From assembly GCF_003020125.1 (NCBI RefSeq), contig NZ_PYFW01000001.1, positions 1,674,001 to 1,738,000 of the forward strand: DNA of 64,000 bases, given 5' to 3'. Under the pieces are notes generated by a model. The model ran no database searches and was not told where the DNA came from. It saw nothing but the letters and a program-made list of their open reading frames with translations. Position numbers and translations under genes: made by a program. The stretch comes from Bradyrhizobium sp. MOS003 (GTDB lineage Bacteria > Pseudomonadota > Alphaproteobacteria > Rhizobiales > Xanthobacteraceae). Shown one piece after another: positions 1 through 16,052 of this stretch; position 1 is the first letter of the stretch, and each line of letters starts with the position of its first letter.

Positions 1-380
1 TCCATCCATCGCTCGCCGCACAGGGCGACGAGGTCGGATTCGATCGCGCGTGCACGCCCAAGCCGGTATCGCGAGAGCGATTCGAGGCCGGGTGAACCGC
101 CATGACGTTCGAGGCCATGCTCCATCGCCCGATAGGCGGGAAGCAGATTGCGCAACAACAGGACATAGCCTGCGCGGCTGGCTTCACCCCGCAGCAGGCT
201 GCGAATGATGCCAGTCCGTTCGGCTTCGGCATGCAGCGCCTTGGTGCGGAGATAAAGCGCGGTCACTACGCCGGGCAGGGAGAGATCATCCGCCGGTGTC
301 TCCTTCGGCTCAGCAAAGCCGTTGGCAGGTAAACTTCGTCGGGTCAATCTGCGTCGCCCCTGTGAACCGAGGCCGGTCAC
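1..380 (-). CDS. hmuO: Heme oxygenase, N-terminal part (runs off the window)
   Basis: The first 126 codons are open from a GTG at 380 leftward to the window edge, so the C-terminus is missing. The segment matches the start of biliverdin-forming heme oxygenases: an LRxxTxxLHxxAE-type helix (L44-E54) with a candidate proximal heme ligand H50, followed by a Tyr/Leu-rich helix (about residues 70-95) typical of the family. Family members cleave heme to biliverdin, CO and iron, and in photosynthetic bradyrhizobia they supply the bilin for bacteriophytochromes. The GTG overlaps the stop of the upstream AerR-like gene as GTGA (377-380), so the two are translationally coupled. A bacteriophytochrome gene just outside the window is plausible but not seen. 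Confidence 0.78.
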   Translation of the reverse strand, partial: MTGLGSQGRRRLTRRSLPANGFAEPKETPADDLSLPGVVTALYLRTKALHAEAERTGIIRSLLRGEASRAGYVLLLRNLLPAYRAMEHGLERHGGSPGLESLSRYRLGRARAIESDLVALCGERWM

Positions 381-1270
381 GTCCGCCCCTTCATCTGTTC
401 GATCAGGTCATGTGCCTGTTGCGGCGCGGTGATCCCATCGGCCGACATCATATCGGCTCCCATCGACGCCACAAGGCCGGGCTGGGCGGTTATCATCGGG
501 CCGCCCAGAATGATGCCGACCTGCCGGTTGCGCGAATCGCGCCTGATGTCGTGGATGTCTTTCTTCAGCTCGTCCAGTCGCCGGTCGCTGCTCACGGAGA
601 AGCCGACAATGTCGAACCAGTGATTATGCACCAAGGATGTCAGCTCTTGGTGCGACGAAAACGGCCCGGTGCATAGATTCCAGCCGGCGCGACGGAAGAA
701 TTCGGCCACCATGGATAGTCCGAAGCTGTGCTGGTCACCGGGAATGATCGTCAGCAGGGCAGATTCCCCGCCGTGGTTGTCACTGGCTTCCTGCACGAAG
801 CTGTCGCCGAGGCGGTGCATGATGAGCTGCAGTCGACCGACACCGAGTGTCACGCTGGCAAAATCCGTCGTGTCCGATTCCCACTGCGCGCCGAGCTGTC
901 GCGCTGCGGGCGCCAGCAGCTCGAGAAAGATCGATTCGACCGAGGCGCCTTTCGCCTGGAGCTCCACGACATAGGCGAACGCCGCACCGTCATCGGCGCC
1001 AAGCGCCAGGGCGGCGAACATTTCCACTTCGGTCGGCGTGGTCGATTCGGTGTTTGCCGCAGGCTTTGCAATGGGCGTGCTGCGTAACGCCAGCACGATC
1101 TTGGGAATGATCTGGGTCTTGATGGTTCTGACCACGGCGACGGGCTGCAACGACGGCCGAAAGCGCCAGATCGGCGTCGGGAGCCGCTGTCGAAGCGATT
1201 TGGTACGACGCGGCGAAGCGGTGTCGGTGGTGCTGCCGGCTGAGAAGGATTGCTCGTTCACATCGGTCAT
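377..1270 (-). CDS. ppaA: AerR/PpaA-type B12-binding photosynthesis regulator
   Basis: A 297-residue protein with a variable, basic N-terminus (1-80), a helical B12-binding-2-like segment (about 85-160, with a WES motif at 130-132) and a Rossmann-like cobalamin-binding domain (about 170-290). H181 in PGDQHSFG sits where AerR-type proteins carry the axial cobalt ligand (a DxHxxG-like signature). Known AerR/PpaA proteins antagonise the repressor PpsR/CrtJ in response to B12 and light. The gene is divergent from bchF and coupled by a 4-base overlap to a heme oxygenase. The name is by family (aerR is a synonym); the exact regulatory sign here is inferred. Confidence 0.85.
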   Translation of the reverse strand: MTDVNEQSFSAGSTTDTASPRRTKSLRQRLPTPIWRFRPSLQPVAVVRTIKTQIIPKIVLALRSTPIAKPAANTESTTPTEVEMFAALALGADDGAAFAYVVELQAKGASVESIFLELLAPAARQLGAQWESDTTDFASVTLGVGRLQLIMHRLGDSFVQEASDNHGGESALLTIIPGDQHSFGLSMVAEFFRRAGWNLCTGPFSSHQELTSLVHNHWFDIVGFSVSSDRRLDELKKDIHDIRRDSRNRQVGIILGGPMITAQPGLVASMGADMMSADGITAPQQAHDLIEQMKGRT

Positions 1271-1338
1271 TCTTCACTCCCCCCAACATTAAGTCCCCGA
1301 GTCAAAAAACCGTCAAGTTGAATTTACGTATAGTTTAG

Positions 1339-1367
1339 TTGACAGTTTCTGAAGCGAGGTTTAGCCT
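1339..1367 (+). promoter_or_regulatory. Candidate sigma-70-like promoter toward bchF
   Basis: TTGACA at 1339-1344 is followed after 17 bases by TAGCCT at 1362-1367 in the ppaA-bchF divergent region. The -35 is perfect and the -10 is weak. A TTGACG on the opposite strand (about 1316-1311) could serve ppaA. No transcription start can be fixed from sequence alone. Confidence 0.35.
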
Positions 1368-1508
1368 TCTGTCCATCAAGCCCGCACATAGGGAGTGGCG
1401 CGGTGCAGTTTCGAGAAGCAAAAACCGGCCAGTTTCGCGAACGCGGCAACCATTCGCCGGTAGTTGCTCGATTTCCCCAGCCGATATCGCATCACTGCGA
1501 CGGAGGAC

Positions 1509-1526
1509 TGTCAAACAATCTTTACA
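1509..1526. promoter_or_regulatory. PpsR/CrtJ-type operator (TGT-N12-ACA)
   Basis: TGT at 1509-1511 and ACA at 1524-1526 are separated by exactly 12 A/T-rich bases, the consensus bound by PpsR/CrtJ upstream of bch and crt operons. It lies just before the probable GTG start of bchF (1535) and is the only perfect match found in the divergent region. It implies oxygen/light repression of the long operon behind it. Confidence 0.7.
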
Positions 1527-1534
1527 GTTGCGCG

Positions 1535-3387
<1,853 letters not shown>

Positions 3388-3389
3388 TC

Positions 3390-4929
3390 ATGCAGCTCAC
3401 GGTGTGGACATATGAAGGACCTCCCCACGTTGGCGCAATGCGCGTCGTCACCGGAATGGAAGGCTTGCATTACGTCCTTCATGCTCCGCAGGGGGATACC
3501 TATGCGGATCTGCTGTTCACGATGATCGAACGCCGCGACCGGCGCCCGCCCGTGACCTACACGACCTTTTCCGCGCGGGATCTCGGCGGTGACACCGCCG
3601 AACTGTTCAAGACAGCCGCCCAAAACGCCTATGATCGTTTCAAGCCTCAGACGATGCTGGTCGGCGCGTCCTGCACCGGGTCGTTGATCCAGGACGACCC
3701 CGGCGGGCTGGCGCGTGCGCTCCATCTCCCGATTCCCGTTGTCGCCGTCGATCTGCCGGCCTATCAGCGCAAGGAAAACTGGGGCGCAGCCGAGACGTTC
3801 TATCAACTGGTGCGCGCGCTCGCAGGGCCCTCGGCGCCGGCGCCGGGAACATCGCGCCCTGAGCGCGCAGCCGGCGTGCCTGCTCGCTGCAATCTGCTTG
3901 GCCCGACCGCGCTCGGCTTCCGGCATCGCGACGATATTGTCGAGATCACGTCGCTGCTGACAAAGCTCGGCATCGACGTGAATGTCACGGCGCCGATGGG
4001 AGCGAGTCCGGCCGATATCGCAAGACTGGGCGAGGCCGATTTCAACGTCGTGCTGTATCCCGAAATCGCGGGTCAGGCCGCGTCCTGGCTGCAAAGGACT
4101 TTCGGACAACCCTTTACCAAGATCGTTCCGATCGGCGTCTCGGCCACCCGCGAATTCGTCGCAGAGGTCGCGAAGCTCGCTGGTGTCGATGCGTCGGCGA
4201 CGCTGGCTTCGGCCTGTACCCGGCTGCCGTGGTACTCGCGTTCGGTCGACTCGACCTATCTGACCGGCAAGCGTGTCTTCATCTTTGGCGACGCCACCCA
4301 TGCCGTTGCTGCCGCACGCATCGCATCCGACGAACTCGGCTTCAAGGTCGTCGGTCTCGGCACCTATAGCCGTGAGTTCGGCCGCGAAATCCGCGACGCG
4401 GCAAAACGCTATGACGTCGAACCGCTGATCACCGACGACTATCTGGAGGTCGAGGCGAAGGTCGCGGAGCTGCAGCCCGAGCTGGTGCTGGGGACGCAGA
4501 TGGAGCGGCATATCGCCAAACGTCTCGGCGTTCCCTGCGCGGTGATCTCGGCGCCGGTCCATGTGCAGGACTTTCCGGCACGCTATGCGCCGCAGATGGG
4601 GTTTGAGGGCGCCAACGTCATCTTCGATACCTGGGTGCATCCGCTGATGATGGGCCTCGAAGAGCATCTGCTGGCGATGTTCAAGGATGATTTCGAATTC
4701 AAGGATGGCGCTGTGCCTTCGCATCTGGGCGCTGGTCATTCAACGCCTGTTGCCGATGGGCCGGTTCAGGCACCTCCGAATGCCTCGAATATCGCGGTCG
4801 TCTGGGCCGTCGATGCCGAGAAGGAGCTGTACAAAATTCCGTTCTTCGTTCGCGGCAAAGCGCGCCGCAACACCGAACGTTTCGCCAATGAAAACGGCGT
4901 GGCCACCATAACCATCGAGACCCTCTACT

Positions 4930-4955
<26 letters not shown>
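3390..4955 (+). CDS. bchB: Light-independent protochlorophyllide reductase subunit B
   Basis: A 521-residue BchB, the NifK-like partner of BchN. The ATG at 3390 lies two bases after the bchN stop and gives the canonical [15 protein letters not shown] start. D36 (GDTYADLL) matches the unusual aspartate ligand of the NB [4Fe-4S] cluster, and D287 in RSVDSTYL matches the catalytic proton-donor aspartate of characterised BchB. A C-terminal PCP-reductase-like helical domain (about 465-521) follows a variable linker. The 3' end overlaps bchH by 26 bases. Confidence 0.97.
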
Positions 4956-9565
<4,610 letters not shown>

Positions 9566-9566
<1 letters not shown>

Positions 9567-10267
9567 TGTCGATTGCAACCTATCTCGAACGGCGCGGCGA
9601 GCTCGAGACCTATTTCGACCGGACCGCGGTCGATGCCTGGGCCAAACTGACGTCGGATGCGCCGGTCGGCCGCATCCGGGCGACCGTGCGCGCGGGGCGA
9701 GATGAGATGCGCAACACGCTGCTCTCCTGGCTGCCCCAGAACATGAGCGGAGCGCGATTGCTCGATGCCGGCTGTGGCACCGGTGCTTTGTCGATCGAGG
9801 CGGCGCGGCGCGGCGCCCGCGTGGTCGCAATCGATCTGTCGCCGACGCTGGTGTCGGTGGCGCGCGAGCGGCTACCGTCGGATCTCGATGGCTCGACCAT
9901 CGAATTCCGGTCCGGCGACATGCTCGACCCCAAGCTCGGCAAGTTCGACTTTGTGGTCGCGATGGATTCGCTGATCCATTATCGCCCGGCTGATACCTGC
10001 CGGATCATGGCCGGCCTGGCGACGCGGACCTCCGAAGCCCTGCTGGTGACGTTCGCGCCGAAGACGCCGGCGCTAGCCGCGATGCACGCCGTCGGCCGGT
10101 TTTTCCCGCGTGGAGATCGCGCACCGGCGATCGAGCCGGTGGGTGAGCAGAAATTGCGACGGTTACTGATATCGGAGGAAGGGCTTGAACGATGGCAGCT
10201 CGGCCGTAGCCATCGCGTCGCCAGCGGATTCTACAAGTCGCAAGCTTTGGAGATGACGCCCCGATGA
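9566..10267 (+). CDS. bchM: Mg-protoporphyrin IX O-methyltransferase
   Basis: A 233-residue SAM-dependent methyltransferase of the BchM family, which methylates the ring-C propionate of Mg-protoporphyrin IX before cyclisation by AcsF. The glycine-rich SAM motif LLDAGCGTG is at 65-73 and the acidic post-motif AIDLS follows at about 87-91. The ATG overlaps the bchL stop as TGATG (9564-9568), and the 3' end overlaps lhaA. Confidence 0.95.
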
Positions 10268-11697
10268 CGCGGATTTCGTCGACATTGGCAAAAGGCTGGA
10301 TGCGGCTCGGAACCCGCTTTCTTCCCTTTGCCGACGCGGCAACGACGGAGCTGCCGCTGGGGCGGCTGCTGCGTCTGTCGCTGTTCCAGGTGTCGACGGG
10401 CATTTCGATCGTGCTGCTGAACGGCACGCTCAATCGCGTGATGATCGTCGAGCTCGGCGTCTCCACGCTTTTGGTCTCGCTGATGGTGTCGATCCCGCTG
10501 GTGTTCGCACCGTTCCGCGTCCTGATCGGCTTCAAATCCGACAATCATCGCTCGGTACTGGGCTGGCGCCGGGTGCCCTATATCTGGATGGGCACGCTGA
10601 TCCAGTTCGGCGGCTTCGCCATCCTGCCGTTTGCGTTGCTGGTGCTGTCGGGCACCGGCGAATATCCCGCTGTCTACGGTCAATTCGGCGCAGCGCTCGC
10701 TTTCTTGTTGGTCGGCGCCGGCATGCATACGGCCCAGACCGCGGGTCTCGCGCTCGCCACCGATCTGGCGCCGGCCGATGCGCGGCCGCGCGTGGTAGCC
10801 TTCCTCTATGTGATGCTGCTGTTCGGGATGGCCGGCAGTGCGCTGATCTTCAGCGAGCTGTTGCGCAACTTCAACGAGATCCGTCTGATCCAGGTGATCC
10901 AGGGCGTTGCGGTCACGCAGTTGCTACTCAACATCGCCGCGCTGTGGAAGCAGGAAGCGCGCAATCCCGCACTGACATCGGCTTCGCGCGCGCGACCCGA
11001 ATTCCAGCACTCCTGGGCCCGGTTCCGCAACGCCGGCGGTTCGGCTCGCGTCCTCGTTGCGGTAGCGCTCGGCACGTCGGCGTTCTCGATGCAGGATATT
11101 CTGCTCGAGCCCTATGGTGCCGAGATTCTCAAGCTGACCGTGGGCCAGACCACGGCGCTCACGGCGTTCTTCGCGCTCGGCACGCTGGCGGGATTTGGCC
11201 TCGCCGCAAGGACGCTGGGACGCAACGCCGATCCCTACCGCATCGCAGGCTTCGGCGCCGTGGCGGGCGTGTTCGCGTTCGCCACGGTGATATTTGCTGC
11301 GCCCCTGGGCTCGGTGCTCTTGTTTCGGATCGGTACCGCGCTGATCGGTTTCGGCGGCGGGCTGTTTGCGGCGGGAACGCTGACCGCCGCGATGGCGCTG
11401 GCGCGTGACGGTGAAAGTGGGCTGGCGCTGGGCACGTGGGGCGCCGTGCAGGCGACTGCGGCCGGCGGCGGAATCGCGCTCGGCGGTGGCATCCGCGATG
11501 CAGTAACGTCGCTCGCGTCGAACGGCGCGCTTGGCCGCGCGCTCACGGACCCGTCGACGGGATACAGCGTCGTCTACCACATCGAAATTGCCTTGTTGTT
11601 CGCCACTCTGGTTGCGATCGGTCCGCTCGTGCGCACGTCACGCGCGAGCTTCCCGCAGCCATCCACGAAGTTCGGCCTGGCAGAATTTCCAGGCTAG
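10264..11697 (+). CDS. lhaA: Light-harvesting complex assembly protein LhaA (PucC/BCD family)
   Basis: A 477-residue polytopic membrane protein of the major-facilitator-like PucC/LhaA (bacteriochlorophyll delivery) family, with about twelve hydrophobic segments. It carries the conserved family block around PLVFAPFRVLIGFKSDNHRS (residues 79-98). LhaA homologues are needed for assembly of the LH1 antenna around the reaction centre. The gene starts inside the bchM stop and lies directly before puhA, its usual place in purple bacteria. The family is certain; the LhaA rather than PucC label rests on this context. Confidence 0.92.
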   Translation: MTRISSTLAKGWMRLGTRFLPFADAATTELPLGRLLRLSLFQVSTGISIVLLNGTLNRVMIVELGVSTLLVSLMVSIPLVFAPFRVLIGFKSDNHRSVLGWRRVPYIWMGTLIQFGGFAILPFALLVLSGTGEYPAVYGQFGAALAFLLVGAGMHTAQTAGLALATDLAPADARPRVVAFLYVMLLFGMAGSALIFSELLRNFNEIRLIQVIQGVAVTQLLLNIAALWKQEARNPALTSASRARPEFQHSWARFRNAGGSARVLVAVALGTSAFSMQDILLEPYGAEILKLTVGQTTALTAFFALGTLAGFGLAARTLGRNADPYRIAGFGAVAGVFAFATVIFAAPLGSVLLFRIGTALIGFGGGLFAAGTLTAAMALARDGESGLALGTWGAVQATAAGGGIALGGGIRDAVTSLASNGALGRALTDPSTGYSVVYHIEIALLFATLVAIGPLVRTSRASFPQPSTKFGLAEFPG

Positions 11698-11718
11698 TCA
11701 ACGATAGGGAGGTCGCCC

Positions 11719-12486
11719 ATGCAGCCCGACTCATACCTGGACCTGGCACAGGTCACGCTTTACGTCTTCTGGATCTTCTTCGCCGGCCTGATCTTCTATC
11801 TTCGCCGCGAAGACAAGCGCGAGGGCTATCCGCTCGAATCGACGGGGATCAACGGCGGAGTCGCGCACGGCTTCCCTCGCATGCCGGATCTCAAGACGTA
11901 TCTCCTGCGGGACGGACACACCGCGACGCTTCCGAACCACAAGAACGATCGCCCCGACGTCGCGCTGGCGCCGATCGCGGTGTGGCCGGGCGCCCCGGCG
12001 GAGCCGACCGGCAATCCGATGCTCGATGGCGTCGGGCCGGGGTCTTACGCCAATCGCGAGGACGTTCCCGAACTCACGATGGAGAATATCCCCTGCATCG
12101 TTCCGCTGCGGCTTGCGGAAGGCACCTATCTCGAGTCCCGCGATCCAGATCCGCGCGGCATGCGGGTGAACGGCGCGGACAGTGAAATGGGCGGCATCGT
12201 CACCGATGTCTGGGTCGATCGCGCGGAGGCCCTGATCCGCTATCTCGAAGTGGAGGTCACGATCATTGGCGGCGTGAAGCGTGTGCTGTTGCCGATGCCA
12301 TTCGCCAAGATCGACGGCCGCCGCAGCCGGGTCTGGGTCGACGCCATCCTCGGCAGCCAATTCGCCGATGTCCCGGCCACCAAGAGCCCGGATCAGGTCA
12401 CCAAGCTCGAGGAAGATCGCATCGTCGGATATTACGGCGCGGGCACGCTCTACGCCACGCCGGCACGACAGGAGCCGCTGCTGTGA
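11719..12486 (+). CDS. puhA: Photosynthetic reaction centre H subunit
   Basis: A 255-residue PuhA. One transmembrane helix (about residues 8-28) is followed by the typical YLRREDKREGYPLE stretch and a large cytoplasmic PRC-barrel domain that caps the quinone sites of the L/M core. A strong ribosome-binding site (GGGAGG about 11707) precedes the ATG. The 21-base gap to lhaA is one of the few gaps in this operon. The L and M subunit genes (pufL, pufM) are not in the window. Confidence 0.97.
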   Translation: MQPDSYLDLAQVTLYVFWIFFAGLIFYLRREDKREGYPLESTGINGGVAHGFPRMPDLKTYLLRDGHTATLPNHKNDRPDVALAPIAVWPGAPAEPTGNPMLDGVGPGSYANREDVPELTMENIPCIVPLRLAEGTYLESRDPDPRGMRVNGADSEMGGIVTDVWVDRAEALIRYLEVEVTIIGGVKRVLLPMPFAKIDGRRSRVWVDAILGSQFADVPATKSPDQVTKLEEDRIVGYYGAGTLYATPARQEPLL

Positions 12487-13160
12487 AACAGGATCATCAG
12501 CAGTTCAAGAATGTGCCGCTCAACGATCTGCCGGCGCCGCTACCGGTCGGCGAGCGCGTGATCTGGCAGGGTAAGCCGAGCTTCAAGGGACTGGCGCTGC
12601 GGTCGTTCCACATCCGCGAGGTTGCGATCTATTTCGGCGTCCTGCTGGCCTGGCGACTGTGGTCGAACTGGTCGAACGGCATGCCAGGACGCGACGCCGC
12701 GATTTCTGCGCTCTGGCTAATCGCTCCTGCGATCAGCGCCATCGCCGTGCTGGCGGCACTTGCATGGCTGTTCCGCCGGGCGGCCTGCTACACGATCACC
12801 AGCAAGCGCGTCCTGTTCCAGTTCGGCGTCGCGCTGCCGATGACCATGAACGTTCCGCTGAGCAAGATCACCAACGCCGCCCTGAAGATCCATCGCGACG
12901 GCACGGGTGACATTCCGCTGGGCGTGTCGGACGGCAAACGGGTGTCGTACTTGCTGCTTTGGCCGCACATCCGGCCCTGGCGGCTGCGCCTGCCGGAGCC
13001 GATGCTGTGCGCATTGCCGAACGCCGCGATCGTCGCCGCGAAACTCTCGGACGCATTGGGCGGGCAGCCCGCACCGACGGCGGTCGCACTTTCCGCCCCT
13101 GCCAATCGCAATCTGGTCTCGGACGTCGCGGCCAATTCGCCGTCGACTGCGGCTGCCTGA
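12483..13160 (+). CDS. puhB: Photosynthetic complex assembly protein PuhB
   Basis: A 225-residue membrane protein with three hydrophobic segments (about 45-60, 75-100) and a bacterial PH-like region (YTITSKRVLFQFG at about 101-113). PuhB dimers are required for reaction-centre assembly in Rhodobacter. It starts with GTG at 12483 overlapping the puhA stop (GTGA). The last 30 residues are Ala/Ser-rich and poorly conserved. Confidence 0.92.
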   Translation: MKQDHQQFKNVPLNDLPAPLPVGERVIWQGKPSFKGLALRSFHIREVAIYFGVLLAWRLWSNWSNGMPGRDAAISALWLIAPAISAIAVLAALAWLFRRAACYTITSKRVLFQFGVALPMTMNVPLSKITNAALKIHRDGTGDIPLGVSDGKRVSYLLLWPHIRPWRLRLPEPMLCALPNAAIVAAKLSDALGGQPAPTAVALSAPANRNLVSDVAANSPSTAAA

Positions 13161-13173
13161 ACGGAGAACACTC

Positions 13174-13632
13174 ATGAGCCATGCCATCCAGGAACCCGTG
13201 GTCCCCAAAGGCGGCATCATCGCGGCCGCGGCCCTTGTCCTGTTTTCGCTCGCGACGGTGACGACGGCGCGACTGACGGGGACGGGCGGCGTCCACATGA
13301 CGCTCCCGGCCGCCGTCGAAAGCCGCGACTTCCAGTTCGAGGACGGCCAGAATGGCGCGGTGCTGGTGTACGACGCCGGCAGCCGGCAATTGGTGGATAC
13401 GCTGGCGCCGGGCAGCAACGGCTTCATTCGCGTCGTGCTGCGCGGTCTCGCGCGGGAACGCAAGCTCGGCGACATCGGCAAGCAACCGCCATTTCGCGTC
13501 ACCCGTTTCGTCAACGGCCAGATCACGCTGACGGACACCTCGACCGGCAAGCAGATCGACCTCGACGCCTTCGGATCGGCCAATACGGCGGCCTTTGCCC
13601 GGCTGATGACGCTGAAGGGTAGTTCGTCATGA
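13174..13632 (+). CDS. puhC: Photosynthetic complex assembly protein PuhC
   Basis: A 152-residue protein with one N-terminal transmembrane helix (about 14-32) and a periplasmic domain carrying [23 protein letters not shown], the hallmark of PuhC. PuhC helps organise the LH1-RC core and the PufX or equivalent region. The ATG at 13174 is preceded by GGAG in acggagaacactc. The longer upstream frame overlaps puhB and is not used. The stop overlaps the next gene. Confidence 0.92.
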   Translation: MSHAIQEPVVPKGGIIAAAALVLFSLATVTTARLTGTGGVHMTLPAAVESRDFQFEDGQNGAVLVYDAGSRQLVDTLAPGSNGFIRVVLRGLARERKLGDIGKQPPFRVTRFVNGQITLTDTSTGKQIDLDAFGSANTAAFARLMTLKGSSS

Positions 13633-13934
13633 CAATGTTCTGGAGCAATTCACGCAAGACGTTCGACGTCCCCTGCACGGTCGAGATCGAGCAGACCTCG
13701 GAGACATTGCACGCCCACGTCGTGCTCGACGGCGACATCGCGATCGAGCCCGGCGACGAGGTCAGGGTTCACGACGCGCCGACCGGAGTCGCCTTTGGCG
13801 AACGTCTGGTCGTGCGGAGAACCGCAACCGTGGTCCGCGCCGGTCCACTCGACCGGCTATGGGCGCGGATCGAGGGCTACCTGGAATTGACCGAGCTTTA
13901 CGAAGTCAGCTTCTCGGACGGGAGGGCATCATGA
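13629..13934 (+). CDS. Conserved photosynthesis-cluster protein of unknown function (101 aa)
   Basis: A soluble 101-residue acidic protein without membrane segment or signal peptide. It has a central [33 protein letters not shown] stretch that looks like a small beta-barrel. It is locked into the operon: the start overlaps the puhC stop (ATGA at 13629-13632) and the stop overlaps the acsF start (ATGA at 13931-13934). Proteins of this size occur between puhC and acsF in other phototrophic alphaproteobacteria. A role with the AcsF cyclase or in RC assembly is inference from position only. Confidence 0.8.
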   Translation: MTMFWSNSRKTFDVPCTVEIEQTSETLHAHVVLDGDIAIEPGDEVRVHDAPTGVAFGERLVVRRTATVVRAGPLDRLWARIEGYLELTELYEVSFSDGRAS

Positions 13935-15028
13935 TCAACATGGAAGGCGGCACCCACGGCAATCTGCAAACGCGCCCCGGCATCAAGGGCAGCAGCGAAA
14001 GTCTCGACAAGGCGCGCGAAGACACCATCCTCAGCCCGCGCTTCTACACCACGGACTTCGAGGCGATGGATCGCCTCGATGTCAGCCTGGTGCGCTCCGA
14101 ATGGAATGCGGTCATCAAGGAGCTGCGCGCCGATCACAACAAGGCGCATTTCGTCAAGACCGACGAATTCAAGAACGACCTCGCATCGCTGCCGCCCGAG
14201 CTGCGCAAGGAGTTCAAGGATTTCCTGGTCTCATCGCTCACCGCCGAATTCTCCGGCTGCGTGCTATACGCGGAGATCAAGAAGCGGATCAAGAACAAGG
14301 ACATCCAGGAGCTGTTCAGCTTCATGAGCCGCGATGAAGCGCGCCACGCCGGCTTCATCAACGAAATCCTGAAGGATCACGGCATCGGGGTGGATTTGAG
14401 CTTCCTCACCAAGGTGAAGAAGTACACCTATTTCCGTCCCAAGTTCATCTTCTACGCGACCTATTTGTCCGAGAAGATCGGCTACGCCCGCTACATCACG
14501 ATCTACCGGCAGATGGAGCGTCATCCCGAACGGCAGTTCCATCCGATCTTCCGCTGGTTCGAATTGTGGTGCAACGACGAGTTCCGCCACGGCGAAGCGT
14601 TCGCGCTCTTGATGCGCGCGGATCCGTCGCTGCTGCGCGGCCTCAACAAGCTTTGGATCCGGTTCTTCCTGCTCGCGGTGTTCGCCACCATGTATGTGCG
14701 CGATCATATGCGCCCCGCTTTCCACGAGGCGCTTGGCATGGATCCCACCGAGTACGACATGCGGGTGTTCCGCATCACCTCGGAGATTTCCAGGCAGGTA
14801 TTTCCGGTCACGCTGGATATCGAGAACCCGCGCTTCCTCGCCGGCCTCGAGCGCTTGCGGCTGATTTCGGAAGCGATTGCGGATGCGCGCGAGCAGGGCG
14901 GCTTGCTATCGAGCTTGAAGCGCGCAGGCCTTGCGGCCCAGGCTGCGCTGACCTTCGCAAGGCTGTTCCTGCTGCCGGTAAAGCCGAATGCGCTCCCGCG
15001 CGAAATCTGCCTGCAACCCGCGTGGTGA
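13931..15028 (+). CDS. acsF: Aerobic Mg-protoporphyrin IX monomethyl ester oxidative cyclase AcsF
   Basis: A 365-residue diiron monooxygenase that forms ring E with O2. The ferritin-like iron-binding residues are visible as E106 (TAEFSG), E136-H139 (DEARH) and a later EFRH in [11 protein letters not shown]. The ATG at 13931 overlaps the preceding stop. A longer upstream frame exists but would overlap the 101-residue gene by 75 bases. This is the oxygen-dependent cyclase that permits bacteriochlorophyll synthesis under air. The anaerobic BchE is not in this window. Confidence 0.96.
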   Translation: MINMEGGTHGNLQTRPGIKGSSESLDKAREDTILSPRFYTTDFEAMDRLDVSLVRSEWNAVIKELRADHNKAHFVKTDEFKNDLASLPPELRKEFKDFLVSSLTAEFSGCVLYAEIKKRIKNKDIQELFSFMSRDEARHAGFINEILKDHGIGVDLSFLTKVKKYTYFRPKFIFYATYLSEKIGYARYITIYRQMERHPERQFHPIFRWFELWCNDEFRHGEAFALLMRADPSLLRGLNKLWIRFFLLAVFATMYVRDHMRPAFHEALGMDPTEYDMRVFRITSEISRQVFPVTLDIENPRFLAGLERLRLISEAIADAREQGGLLSSLKRAGLAAQAALTFARLFLLPVKPNALPREICLQPAW

Positions 15029-15038
15029 GGAGAGGACG

Positions 15039-16052
15039 TTGATAGCCGCGTACACGGTCCCTCCCATCTACGCTGCCTTCGTGTGGTGGTTCAGCACCGG
15101 GGCCGTGCTTTTGCTGGTGGGACGTTCGGGACGGTTCGAACTGTCGCGCGCGTTCCTGGCGGTTGGTTTGCTCGCCGGGTCGCTCGGCGGCCTCGCGCTG
15201 ACGGCCGGCGATACCAGCGTTGGCGGCGCGTATACGGCCTTCACCTGCACGATCCTGTTATGGGGCGCGCAGGAGATTGCGTTTCTCGCGGGATGGCTGA
15301 CCGGGCCGCGGCCGGAGCCTTGTCCGGTCAACGCGACCGGCCGTTCGCGCCTCGGCCTCGCGTTGCAGGCCATCCTTTATCACGAGTTCGCGCTGCTGGC
15401 GTGCGGTGCGGCCGTCGTTGCGCTGACCTGGGGCAGCCCCAATCAAGTCGGTCTGTGGACGTTTGCGGCGCTCTGGGTACTCAGGCAAAGCGCCAAGATC
15501 AATCTCTTCCTCGGCGTTCCCGTCACCAACGACGAGCTGATGCCCGACGCGGTGCGTTTCCTGAAGACGTTTTTCACGCGCGGCCCGGTCAGCGCTTTCT
15601 TTCCCGTCTCCGTGACGCTTGCGACCGGAGCCCTCGTCATCATGATCCAGCGGATCGTCGAAGTCGCGATCACGCCCTTCGACATCGTCGGCCTGACGCT
15701 GGTCTCGACCCTGTTTGCGCTCGGTGTTGTCGAGCACTGGTTCATGCTGCTTCCGCTGCCGGCGATCACGCTGTGGGGCTGGGGCATGCGCTCGGGTTTC
15801 CCGCCGGAGGACACCACCATGGAACAGGAACGAGACACCAAGACCGCCGCCGCGCCGCCCAATCTCGTCGTACTCGCGGATGTGCGCCCCGATGCGGCAC
15901 CTCCCAGGCTGTCGCAGGCCGCCTGCGCACGGCAGCGTCTCGAAGACCAATTTCGCCAGAGTTTCCGCGAGCAACAGGCAAGGGATGGCCTGACCACGGT
16001 TCTCAACATCGGCTCCGAGCCGGCGGCAACGATTAACGGGAGGACGTCATGA
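15039..16052 (+). CDS. puhE: Photosynthetic complex assembly protein PuhE (DUF3623)
   Basis: A 337-residue protein with seven or so hydrophobic segments across the first 260 residues. It begins at a TTG (15039) preceded by GAGGAGAGG, which overlaps the acsF stop region. An ATG at 14988 inside acsF has no such site and adds a polar tail foreign to the family. PuhE homologues modulate bacteriochlorophyll and LH1-RC assembly. After the last membrane segment there is a soluble, charged C-terminal extension of about 80 residues. The stop overlaps hemA (ATGA at 16049-16052). Confidence 0.85.
   Translation: MIAAYTVPPIYAAFVWWFSTGAVLLLVGRSGRFELSRAFLAVGLLAGSLGGLALTAGDTSVGGAYTAFTCTILLWGAQEIAFLAGWLTGPRPEPCPVNATGRSRLGLALQAILYHEFALLACGAAVVALTWGSPNQVGLWTFAALWVLRQSAKINLFLGVPVTNDELMPDAVRFLKTFFTRGPVSAFFPVSVTLATGALVIMIQRIVEVAITPFDIVGLTLVSTLFALGVVEHWFMLLPLPAITLWGWGMRSGFPPEDTTMEQERDTKTAAAPPNLVVLADVRPDAAPPRLSQAACARQRLEDQFRQSFREQQARDGLTTVLNIGSEPAATINGRTS

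Noticed and set aside
1370..1388. TGT...ACA upstream of bchF as a second PpsR box
   Set aside because: The spacer is 13 bases instead of 12 and the centre is GC-rich.
1403..1534. N-terminal extension of BchF from a GTG at 1403
   Set aside because: It would put the operator inside the gene, and the 44 extra residues are low-complexity and foreign to BchF.
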